A stretch of DNA of 64,000 nt from RHLJ01 sp963974345. Lineage in GTDB: Bacteria; Bacteroidota; Rhodothermia; Balneolales; Balneolaceae. A program made the translations under genes and the position numbers. The notes below the pieces were generated by a model. The model was not told the DNA's origin, ran no database searches, and saw only the letters and a program-made list of their open reading frames with translations. Numbering within the stretch: position 1 is the first letter of the stretch; the number at the start of each line of letters is the position of its first letter. Positions 56,782 to 64,000 of this stretch are shown here, one piece after another. The stretch lies in NCBI GenBank assembly GCA_963974345.1, contig CAXBBW010000007.1, positions 1-64,000 of the forward strand, read 5' to 3'.

Positions 56782-58553
56782 GGATTAATTCTGGGTATAA
56801 TTTTTTCGTTTTTATTGCCGTCATCTTATTCGGAATCGTTAGTTGTTTGCCTGCAAAAACGGACACCCCTCCAAATGTTATAATTATACTCACCGATGAT
56901 CAAGGTTGGGGTGATATAGGAAGTCATGGAAACCCAGATATTGACACCCCATTTTTAGATGAATTGGCATCTTCGGGTGCTCGATTTGATCGTTTTTTTG
57001 TTAGCCCAGTTTGTGCTCCAACTCGAGCTAGTTTGTTAACGGGTCGGGATCATTTAAGAACTGGAACTCAATGGGTTACCTATGGTCTGGAAAATATGCG
57101 TTCAGAAGAAATAACTTTCGCAGAGGTTTTCAGAGACGCAGGTTATAAAACAGGAATGTTTGGTAAATGGCATAACGGCTCGCATTATCCAATGGATCCA
57201 AATGGTCAGGGATTTGATACTTTTTTTGGATTCACCCAAGGTCATTGGAATAATTACTTTGATACAGAATTAGAATACAATGGGGAACTTGTTCAAACAG
57301 AAGGTTTCATAACAGATGTTCTCACAGATTCAGCATTGGCTTACATTGAAAGAAACCAAGATTCCCCTTTTCTAACGTACATTCCTTACAACGCACCACA
57401 TAGCCCATTTCAGGTTCCTGATTACTACTTTGATAAGTATAAAGCTCAAGGATTAAGCGATAAAAATGCAGCAGTGTACGGAATGGTAGAAAATATTGAT
57501 GATAATATTGGTCGTATTCTAAAAAAACTCGATGAACTTAATCTGACTGAAAATACGATTGTTATTTTTATGACAGATAACGGTCCAAATGGTGGAGATC
57601 GATATAATGGAAATATGAAAGGATGGAAAGCTAAAGTGGATGAAGGGGGAGTTCGAGTCCCATTATTTATCAAATGGCCAGCCAAAATTAAATCAGGAAC
57701 AGAAGTAGAAGAACTAACGGCTCATATTGACTTTCTACCTTCTTTAGTTGATTTAACAGGCATAGAGTTTAAAGAAACCAATCCATTAGATGGAAGAAGT
57801 TTTGCACCACTTATTTTTGATGAAAATCCAGAGTGGGAAGATCGGCTACTATTTACGCATCAATCTAGGTGGGATTCATTAGAGCAGTTTCCGGCTTCAG
57901 TCCGTAATAATCGTTATCGCGCAGTACGATATGGAAATGAGTGGGAGCTGTATGATATGCAACAAGATCCTTCCCAAAGAGAAGATGTTGCCGATAGTAA
58001 TCTTGAAATTACAGAAAAGTTAAGCAAAGCATACGCATCATGGTTTGATGAAGTAACAAAAGATCTTCCGGAATCTCGACCAATACCGGTGGGGTTTGAT
58101 GCTTCACCAAAAGTATATTTACCTGCAGTAGAAAGTTTTTTCTCAGGAGACATTTCTTATCAGGGTAAATCTGGATGGAGTAACGATTGGTTAACAAATT
58201 GGAAGAACACTTCGGATAAAGTTTGGTGGAATCTCGATGTTGTTGAAGAAGGTAAGTATCAACTAATAGTTGAGTATACACTTAGGAAAGGAAATGAGGG
58301 TGTAATCATAAAAGCTACTATTGATGGAAATCAGGTTAACAATAGAATTAAGGAATTTTATGATCCAGAGATAATCCCAAGTCCAGATAGAGTAGAACGT
58401 GGTGAAGTATATGAAAAGAAATGGGCTCAATTTGAAGTTGGTACATTACTAATTCCTGAAGGGAAACAAAAAATCACCATCGAAAATACTGTAATCAATG
58501 GCACTATGGGAATTGATTTGAAGGGTGTGATTCTAAAAAGAATAACCAGTTAA
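56778..58553 (+). CDS. Arylsulfatase-type sulfatase lipoprotein
   Basis: A 591-residue protein. The lipobox-like IVSC puts a lipid on C23. The sulfatase domain (about 32-430) has LTDDQGWGD (metal-binding D40/D41) and VCAPTRASLLTGR, with C79 the residue converted to formylglycine. A C-terminal beta-type domain (about 450-590) may bind carbohydrate. It overlaps the GH26 gene by four bases. The formylglycine-generating enzyme is not in this window. Presence of a sulfatase suggests that the natural substrate is sulfated or that the glycan is mixed. Confidence 0.9.
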   Translation: MRINSGYNFFVFIAVILFGIVSCLPAKTDTPPNVIIILTDDQGWGDIGSHGNPDIDTPFLDELASSGARFDRFFVSPVCAPTRASLLTGRDHLRTGTQWVTYGLENMRSEEITFAEVFRDAGYKTGMFGKWHNGSHYPMDPNGQGFDTFFGFTQGHWNNYFDTELEYNGELVQTEGFITDVLTDSALAYIERNQDSPFLTYIPYNAPHSPFQVPDYYFDKYKAQGLSDKNAAVYGMVENIDDNIGRILKKLDELNLTENTIVIFMTDNGPNGGDRYNGNMKGWKAKVDEGGVRVPLFIKWPAKIKSGTEVEELTAHIDFLPSLVDLTGIEFKETNPLDGRSFAPLIFDENPEWEDRLLFTHQSRWDSLEQFPASVRNNRYRAVRYGNEWELYDMQQDPSQREDVADSNLEITEKLSKAYASWFDEVTKDLPESRPIPVGFDASPKVYLPAVESFFSGDISYQGKSGWSNDWLTNWKNTSDKVWWNLDVVEEGKYQLIVEYTLRKGNEGVIIKATIDGNQVNNRIKEFYDPEIIPSPDRVERGEVYEKKWAQFEVGTLLIPEGKQKITIENTVINGTMGIDLKGVILKRITS

Positions 58554-58570
58554 TTCTTATTGAGAAAATT

Positions 58571-59599
58571 ATGATCACTAAAATATTTTCGAGATTAATT
58601 TTAACATTTGGTTTGCTTTCAGTTTTTTTAAGTACAGTTAAAGCACAGACGGGTTCCCTACAAATCCCACCTGCTCCACTATTTGAAGATCCAATTTTTG
58701 GTGGTGCTGCAGATCCAACAGTTTTTTGGAATTATGAAGAGGAAAAATGGTGGATGATTTATACCCAAAGAAGAGCAAACTCAAATACCTCAGATTTGGC
58801 TTGGGTACATGGCACAGCAGTAGGAGTAGCATCTTCTACTGACGGTTTAGCATGGATCTACAGAGGAACGTTAGGTCTAAACTTTCAAGCTGGTCACAAT
58901 ACGTATTGGGCTCCTGATCTCTATTATGAAGATGGAATTTACTATCTGTACGTTAGTTTTGTAGAGGGTGTACCTGCTTATAATTTTGATGCAAAGCATA
59001 AAATATTGCTCTTCACAGGGCAGAATATGTGGGATCTGACTTTTGAAAAGGAAATAAACTTAGAATCCGAGAGAGTTATAGACCCATCAGTTATAAAACT
59101 ATCTGATAATGAATATAGAATGTGGTTTAAAAATGAAAATGCCGGGTATACCACTCACTATTCAAATAGCAAAGATTTGATCAACTGGGATCCGCAAGGA
59201 CAAGCAGAAGACAGTACCAATACTGAAGGAGCGAATGTTTTTGAATGGCAGGGAAAATACTGGATGATTTCAGATCCTTGGGAAGGAATTGAATTATTTA
59301 GTTCAAGTGATGCCTTGGATTGGAAGAAAGAAGGAATGATTTTGAATAAAGTTGGTCAAAGAAAAGATGATACAGCAAAAGGACACCATGCAGATGTAGT
59401 TCCAATGGGTGAATTCGCATACATATTCTATCATGTGAACCCGGAAGAAAGTTTTGGTCCTACGAAATCTTGGGAAACTATCGGTTTTAAACAAAGACGT
59501 TCAGTGATACAGGTAGCCAGACTAAGACTTGAAAATAACATAGTAATAGTTGACAGAGATGAACCATTTCCTTTAAAACTGAACGTTCCAAAAAAATGA
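58571..59599 (+). CDS. Secreted GH43-like five-bladed propeller glycosidase
   Basis: A 342-residue exported protein (signal peptide ending KAQ). Motifs in the order of GH43-type enzymes: GAADPTVFW (D48, base), ERVIDPSVIKL (D171) and NTEGANVFEWQGKYWM (E219, acid-like in an EG-x motif). A related fold (GH117, GH130 or an uncharacterised family) remains possible. The specificity is unknown; a debranching role on decorated mannan is a guess from context. It starts 17 bases after the sulfatase and its end overlaps the next GH26 gene by four bases. Confidence 0.75.
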   Translation: MITKIFSRLILTFGLLSVFLSTVKAQTGSLQIPPAPLFEDPIFGGAADPTVFWNYEEEKWWMIYTQRRANSNTSDLAWVHGTAVGVASSTDGLAWIYRGTLGLNFQAGHNTYWAPDLYYEDGIYYLYVSFVEGVPAYNFDAKHKILLFTGQNMWDLTFEKEINLESERVIDPSVIKLSDNEYRMWFKNENAGYTTHYSNSKDLINWDPQGQAEDSTNTEGANVFEWQGKYWMISDPWEGIELFSSSDALDWKKEGMILNKVGQRKDDTAKGHHADVVPMGEFAYIFYHVNPEESFGPTKSWETIGFKQRRSVIQVARLRLENNIVIVDRDEPFPLKLNVPKK

Positions 59600-60768
59600 A
59601 ATACATTAAAATGAAAAATTATAAAACCTTTTTAGTAGCACTTATAGCAGTAATATTTATTTCTTGTGGTTCACCCTCTTCAGAAATTAAAAGTGTAAAA
59701 GAGAATCTTCCAATAGATGAAAATGCTACGGAAGAAACGAAAGCTCTATTTGTCAATTTGAAAGAACTAGCTAAAACAAAAGTACTTTATGGTCATCAAG
59801 ACGATTTAGCTTACGGTTATTCTTGGTGGGATGAGCAGGGTAGATCGGATGTAAAAGAAGTTACTGGATCATATCCTGCAATGTATGGCTGGGAAATTGG
59901 CGACTTAAGACAAGATGTAGAGGTCAGCTTAGATGGTGTCAATTTCGAAAGTATGAAGAGTTGGATGAAAGAAGCCTACGAACGTGGAGGAATTAATACG
60001 ATTAGCTGGCATATGAATCATCCCGTAACTGATGGAAGTACCTGGGATAAAACTCCCGGTGTTGCTGCTATTATTCCTGGCGGTGAGCAACATGAAAAGT
60101 TTAAGCTTTGGTTAGATAAATTTGCTGCTTTTACACAAGATTTACGAGGAGAAGATGGAGAATTAATTCCTGTGATATTTCGCCCTTATCATGAACATAC
60201 TGGATCATGGTTTTGGTGGGGAGAAGAACAAACTACTGTTGAGGAATATATATCACTTTGGAGATTTACTGTAGAATATCTTCGTGACGAGAAAGGAGTG
60301 CACAATTTGCTTTGGGCTTACTCCCCAGATAATCAAGCAGGAAGAGAATTTAATAACTATATGAAGAAATACCCAGGAGATGAGTATGTGGATATTTTGG
60401 GCATGGATGATTACGGAAGTTTAAAGGATCGTGATCCAAGTGAGTTTAGTGATGAATTAGCATGGCTTGTAAACGAAGCAAATAAAAGGAATAAAATTGC
60501 AGCTTTATCAGAAACAGGAGTCGAAAATATTCCTAATCCAAATTGGTGGACTGAGCAAGTAATTCCAACATTTACGAGTAACCCTGCTGCAAAAGGTGTT
60601 GCTTATATTTTAACTTGGAGAAATGCTAACCGAGAAAAAGAAAACAGAGACCATTTTTTTGCGTCACATCCAAATCATGCAAGTGCTTTAGATATGAAAA
60701 AATTTAGAGATCATGAGCTATTCCTTTTTGAAGACGATCTCCCAACACTATATAAAATTCAAAATTAA
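59596..60768 (+). CDS. GH26 beta-mannanase lipoprotein (first of a tandem pair)
   Basis: A 390-residue lipoprotein (ISCG, C24; M6 is an alternative start). The GH26 domain has VIFRPYHEHTGSWFWWG (acid/base E200) and AALSETGVE (nucleophile E306). It is very similar to the following gene, including the shared LAYGYSW and WRFTVEYLRDEK stretches, so the two arose by tandem duplication. Lipoprotein GH26 enzymes of this type often release mannobiose (family knowledge), which fits the GH130/epimerase pathway. The start overlaps the previous stop (ATGA). Confidence 0.92.
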   Translation: MKYIKMKNYKTFLVALIAVIFISCGSPSSEIKSVKENLPIDENATEETKALFVNLKELAKTKVLYGHQDDLAYGYSWWDEQGRSDVKEVTGSYPAMYGWEIGDLRQDVEVSLDGVNFESMKSWMKEAYERGGINTISWHMNHPVTDGSTWDKTPGVAAIIPGGEQHEKFKLWLDKFAAFTQDLRGEDGELIPVIFRPYHEHTGSWFWWGEEQTTVEEYISLWRFTVEYLRDEKGVHNLLWAYSPDNQAGREFNNYMKKYPGDEYVDILGMDDYGSLKDRDPSEFSDELAWLVNEANKRNKIAALSETGVENIPNPNWWTEQVIPTFTSNPAAKGVAYILTWRNANREKENRDHFFASHPNHASALDMKKFRDHELFLFEDDLPTLYKIQN

Positions 60769-60772
60769 ACCG

Positions 60773-61942
60773 ATGAAGAACCAAATATTTGTAATCGTTT
60801 TAGCAACGAGTTTGTTTTATGGGTGTAATCAACAAGAAGAACAAATTCACTTAGTTGATGCGAATGCTACACCAGAAACCAAAGCCTTGCTGCACAACCT
60901 CCACGAGATGGCAGGGAAGCACGCTATGTTTGGCCATCAGGCAACCTTAGCATACGGTTACACATGGCGAGGTGACTCAGCTCGTTCTGATGTGAAGGAC
61001 GTCACGGGATCTTTCCCCGCACTCTATGGTTGGGATATAGCTGATTTTCTTCCAAATCCAAATCGGAGAAATTCATCAGCAGATTCAACCCGATGGGTGA
61101 GGAATATTGGATACGTAAAGGAAGGACATGAACGTGGTGGTGTAATAACCTACGCGTGGCATATGAGAAACCCAGCTACAAACAGTTCTTTTTATGATAC
61201 AACCCGTGCAGTTCATACTATTATTCCTGGGGGTGAAAAACACGAAGAATACAAACAAACATTGGATATCGTTGCCGACTATTTTAATGAGATATCGCCA
61301 ATGCCCATCATTTTTCGACCTTATCATGAACACAATGGGGATTGGTTCTGGTGGGGAAAAGGCTTAACCACCGAAGAAGATTACATTACCCTTTGGCGGT
61401 TTACTGTAGAATACCTTCGGGATGAAAAAGAAGTTCATAACTTGCTATGGGCATTTTCACCTGACCGAAGCCGTATCGATATGGAGAACTTTAATGAAGG
61501 TTATTTTTATGGATATCCTGGGGATGAATATGTAGATATTATTGGTTTGGACGATTACCGTGATGCTGGACGAGCAGATGGAGATCAAACCATGGCTGAA
61601 AAGAAACGCGATTTCGGGATAAGCATGGCGAATGTTGCACAAATTGCTCTTGATAAAGGAAAAATTTCTGCGCTTACGGAAACGGGACTTGAAGCTATTC
61701 CAGACAGCGTATGGTGGACTGAACATTTACTTCCAGCAATGATGTCTTCTGATTTAAGCAAACGAACTACCTATGTTCAGGTTTGGAGAAATGCTACCAA
61801 AAGGGTTGAGAATAGAGATCATTATTACGCTCCATACCCTGGGCAAGTTAGTGCCGAGGATTTCATCAAATTTAAAGAAACAGAATTCATTCTTTTTGAA
61901 GACGAATTACCAGATTTATATTCAATTCAAATCAAGGATTAA
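60773..61942 (+). CDS. GH26 beta-mannanase lipoprotein (second of a tandem pair)
   Basis: A 389-residue lipoprotein. I start at ATG 60773, which opens a signal peptide with lipobox-like FYGC (C18). Longer starts would read through the end of the previous gene. GH26 motifs: IIFRPYHEHNGDWFWWG (acid/base E186) and ALTETGLEA (nucleophile E303). Between them it differs from its neighbour mainly around the substrate-side loops (residues 90-150), so the pair may have divided specificity. It starts four bases after the preceding stop. Confidence 0.92.
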   Translation: MKNQIFVIVLATSLFYGCNQQEEQIHLVDANATPETKALLHNLHEMAGKHAMFGHQATLAYGYTWRGDSARSDVKDVTGSFPALYGWDIADFLPNPNRRNSSADSTRWVRNIGYVKEGHERGGVITYAWHMRNPATNSSFYDTTRAVHTIIPGGEKHEEYKQTLDIVADYFNEISPMPIIFRPYHEHNGDWFWWGKGLTTEEDYITLWRFTVEYLRDEKEVHNLLWAFSPDRSRIDMENFNEGYFYGYPGDEYVDIIGLDDYRDAGRADGDQTMAEKKRDFGISMANVAQIALDKGKISALTETGLEAIPDSVWWTEHLLPAMMSSDLSKRTTYVQVWRNATKRVENRDHYYAPYPGQVSAEDFIKFKETEFILFEDELPDLYSIQIKD

Positions 61943-61947
61943 ATATC

Positions 61948-62934
61948 ATGAAAAGAAAGAATTTTTTTCTCAATTCTGGACTAGCTTTAGTAGGAGCGAT
62001 GGTAAGTGGAAGTACTAAAGCTAATCCAGTAAGAAAGAATGGAATTCCCTTAAAACTTTCACTTTCACAATGGGCCTTACATAGAGCCATTTTTGGCACC
62101 TCAAAAGAGAATTATCAAGAATGGCAAAGATTACTTCATTCTGATCCAGACAAACTGTGGCAAGGATCACTCCATCCACTAGATTTTCCAGCCAAAGCAA
62201 GGGAGCTAGGATTTGATGCTGTTGAATATGTAAACTCGCTGATATTTGGCCATGCCGAAGACAAGAAATTCTTAAATGAACTAAAGAATCGAACTGATAC
62301 TGAAGGAATTAAAAATATTCTGATGATGGTAGATGAAGAAGGGTTTATCGGTCATCCAAATTCCAAAGAACGCACCATTGCCATCGAAAATCATTATAAG
62401 TGGATGGAAGCCTCAGCACATTTAGGGTGCCCATTTATGAGAGTAAACGCATTTAGTGTGGGGAAAGCGGAAGAGCAAAAGAAATTAACTGCTGAAGGTT
62501 TACGTCGACTAGCTGAAAAGGCTAAAGAGTTTAACCTACATGTATTGGTAGAAAATCATGGAGGGATGTCGAGTAATGCAGATTGGTTGGTTGAGACCAT
62601 TAAACTTGCAGATAACGAGTTACTGGGAACCGTAGTAGATTTCGATAATTTTACGTTTTCAGAAGATTTCATTTGGGGTAATGGCAATATCTATAACCGC
62701 TACATTGGAGTGGAAAAATTAATGCCCTATGCAAGGTCTGTAAGTGCAAAAACTCATGATTTCGATATTCAAGGTTTTGAAACAACCATTGATTACACAA
62801 GAATGATGAAATTGGTAAAAGAATCAGGATTCAATGATTACATTTGTGTAGAATATGAAGGTAATGGATCAACGGAAGAAGATGGTATTTTAGCAACAAA
62901 AGCATTGATTGAGAAAACGTATACAGGGGCTTAA
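61948..62934 (+). CDS. Sugar phosphate isomerase/epimerase-like protein (xylose-isomerase-type TIM barrel)
   Basis: A 328-residue protein. The start (MKRKNFFLNSGLALVGAMVSG) looks like a Tat-like or general signal, as in exported members of this superfamily. The barrel has metal-type residues in HVLVENHGG, TVVDFDNF, SAKTHDFD and CVEYEGNG. The substrate is unknown; epimerase, isomerase or endonuclease-like members share the fold. It starts five bases after the GH26 pair and is the last gene of the operon. Confidence 0.8.
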   Translation: MKRKNFFLNSGLALVGAMVSGSTKANPVRKNGIPLKLSLSQWALHRAIFGTSKENYQEWQRLLHSDPDKLWQGSLHPLDFPAKARELGFDAVEYVNSLIFGHAEDKKFLNELKNRTDTEGIKNILMMVDEEGFIGHPNSKERTIAIENHYKWMEASAHLGCPFMRVNAFSVGKAEEQKKLTAEGLRRLAEKAKEFNLHVLVENHGGMSSNADWLVETIKLADNELLGTVVDFDNFTFSEDFIWGNGNIYNRYIGVEKLMPYARSVSAKTHDFDIQGFETTIDYTRMMKLVKESGFNDYICVEYEGNGSTEEDGILATKALIEKTYTGA

Positions 62935-63230
62935 GGGAAGAAGATCATTCAATTAATTATATTTATATTTGTTACAATTCCTTGTTTTCCTAATATTTAC
63001 TGGTTTCAGGTCACCCCTATAATTCCTAAGAACCCTTTCGATTTGTCATCGCTTCTGATAGAACTGGAGGAATACGAGTAATTTTTTTAAGTTTACAGAT
63101 TAAGTAAAGTCAGAAACTAGTAAGTTTCTTTTAAATTCATATTGGCTTGGGGTGCAGTTTTCCTTTCAAAATTTATAGCACAGTCTTATAGTTTTTCTTA
63201 TATGAATATTTAGAAGCATTTAAATTCCAA

Positions 63231-63263
63231 CTTCATAAAAAAATTTATGAAGGTGTTTTTTTT
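63231..63263 (+). terminator. Probable rho-independent terminator
   Basis: A 9-bp stem (CTTCATAAA and TTTATGAAG) with loop AAAA is followed by GTG and eight T. It is about 300 bases after the isomerase gene and is the best candidate for the end of the mannan operon. Confidence 0.6.
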
Positions 63264-63310
63264 GAAATTTAGTGCAAATCTATTCAGAATAATCAATAAC
63301 AAATATTACC

Positions 63311-63345
63311 TTAATGAAGCACCAATTTTTTTGGTACTTCATTAA
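63311..63345 (+). promoter_or_regulatory. Long hairpin 14 bases upstream of the reductase gene
   Basis: Arms 63311-63325 (TTAATGAAGCACCAA) and 63331-63345 pair over 15 positions with one mismatch and a 5-T loop. There is no T-run after it. It could be an operator or a leader structure controlling the next gene. Confidence 0.45.
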
Positions 63346-63358
63346 ATTACAAATAGAT

Positions 63359-64000
63359 ATGATAACCCCTCAATACAAGCAAATACCTTACCGAAAATGT
63401 GGGAATAGCGGGCTATTTCTCCCAATCTTATCTCTAGGGTTATGGCATAATTTTGGAGGATTTCAAACTCCCGAGAAAGTGGATGAAATGTTAAGTACAG
63501 CTTTTGATAGAGGAATTACACATTTCGATTTAGCCAATAACTATGGACCTCCTTATGGTAGTGCAGAAGAACAGTTTGGTAGAGCTCTAAAAACCGTTTT
63601 TGCAGGAAGAAGAGATGAGCTTATAATATCTAGTAAAGCTGGGTACGATATGTGGCCTGGACCTTATGGCGAAGGTGGTTCACGTAAATATCTGATTGCA
63701 AGCTGTAACCAAAGTCTAAAACGACTAGGTTTAGACTATGTAGATATTTTTTATCACCACTGCCCTGATGCGAATACTCCTCTTGAAGAAAGTATGCGAG
63801 CTTTGGATCACTTAGTTAAATCAGGAAAAGCGTTATATGTAGGAATTTCAAATTATCCTGCAAAACTTGCTCAAGAAGCTATTAAAATGCTAAAGTCTTG
63901 GGGAACTCCAGTTGTGATTCATCAGCCTAAGTACAATATGTTTGTTCGTGACCCCGAAGAAGGGTTATTTGACGTTCTAGAGGAGGAGGGAATTGGAAGT
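63359..64000 (+). CDS. Aldo/keto reductase, truncated by window end
   Basis: The frame from ATG 63359 stays open to the window end (214 codons). The N-terminus (MITPQYKQIPYRKCGNSGLFLPILSLGLWHNFGG) and the motifs FDLANNYG (catalytic-type Asp and Tyr region), SSKAG and VDIFYHHCPD are those of aldo/keto reductases of the YghZ/L-glyceraldehyde-3-phosphate reductase group. The protein is NADPH-dependent by family. Substrate is unknown. The C-terminal third is outside the window. Confidence 0.9.
   Translation, partial: MITPQYKQIPYRKCGNSGLFLPILSLGLWHNFGGFQTPEKVDEMLSTAFDRGITHFDLANNYGPPYGSAEEQFGRALKTVFAGRRDELIISSKAGYDMWPGPYGEGGSRKYLIASCNQSLKRLGLDYVDIFYHHCPDANTPLEESMRALDHLVKSGKALYVGISNYPAKLAQEAIKMLKSWGTPVVIHQPKYNMFVRDPEEGLFDVLEEEGIGS

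Larger units (their letters stand above)
62935..63358. other. Intergenic region downstream of the mannan operon
   Basis: No gene was seen in 424 bases of AT-rich sequence. It contains a hairpin with T-run (63231-63263) and a long hairpin just before the next start codon (63311-63345). Confidence 0.7.

Noticed and set aside
60713..60772. Longer start for the second tandem GH26 gene
   Set aside because: It would overlap the preceding gene by 56 bases and lose the signal peptide; ATG 60773 gives a clean lipoprotein start.

Overview
The window most likely comes from a low-GC marine or saline member of the Balneolota/Rhodothermota branch (Balneolaceae-like). I infer this from six secreted proteins that end in the 'NYPNPFNPST' type of C-terminal sorting domain, from TonB-dependent glycan uptake, from lipoprotein and signal-peptide style, and from many genes without a Shine-Dalgarno sequence. 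No rRNA or complete tRNA is present, so the placement rests on protein style alone.

Region 1 (1-6250) is a chromosomal (sedentary) integron. Six attC sites of about 94-132 bp separate minus-strand cassettes. The cassettes encode a trypsin-like protease, a DUF4279-like protein, a cassette with no convincing gene, a small lipoprotein, an unknown exported protein, a DUF6438-like lipoprotein and a membrane protein. A plus-strand integron integrase (intI) diverges from them, in the canonical layout. The intI reading frame carries a TAA exactly where the catalytic tyrosine codon should be, so it reads as a recent pseudogene. About 100 bp further on lies the 3' half of a CAT-anticodon tRNA with no 5' half. 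This is the usual scar of an element integrated at a tRNA gene.

Region 2 (6250-12000) holds a REP-associated tyrosine transposase (RAYT) and a family of palindromes built on AAGTCT-N-AGACTT. A ~200 bp composite of these palindromes is duplicated on either side of a two-component system (TPR sensor kinase plus LuxR-type regulator).

Region 3 (12000-22300) has a PGRP-type amidase, a ThuA/PQQ-dehydrogenase/PKD/CBM6/PA14 secreted protein, a GH81 endo-beta-1,3-glucanase and an SLC12-like cation-chloride transporter. The GH81 enzyme suggests laminarin-type glucan use.

Region 4 (22300-39460) is a little-known surface-protein cluster. Two LPP20-like genes are on the minus strand. Divergent from them is a run of five plus-strand genes: a transglutaminase-like protein, an LPP20/NTF2-like protein, a PEGA protein, a lipoprotein with a cohesin-like domain, and a ~3,075-residue TIG/FG-GAP/FN3 protein. 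The giant protein carries dockerin-like and cohesin-like modules before its sorting signal. A cohesin-dockerin pairing between neighbouring gene products is the most novel system-level idea in the window.

Region 5 (39470-62934) is a beta-mannan utilisation locus. It has a ROK repressor, a strong 18-bp inverted repeat as candidate operator, a TonB receptor, a secreted beta-helix protein, a sodium symporter, GH130 mannosylglucose phosphorylase, a cellobiose/mannobiose 2-epimerase, GH5, GH5_7, three GH26 enzymes, a sulfatase, a GH43-like propeller and a sugar isomerase-like protein. Most genes from 48506 onward overlap or nearly touch, suggesting one operon. The inferred route is: mannan is cut outside the cell and at the surface to mannobiose, imported, epimerised to mannosylglucose, then phosphorolysed to mannose-1-phosphate and glucose. 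An aldo/keto reductase gene begins at 63359 and runs off the window.
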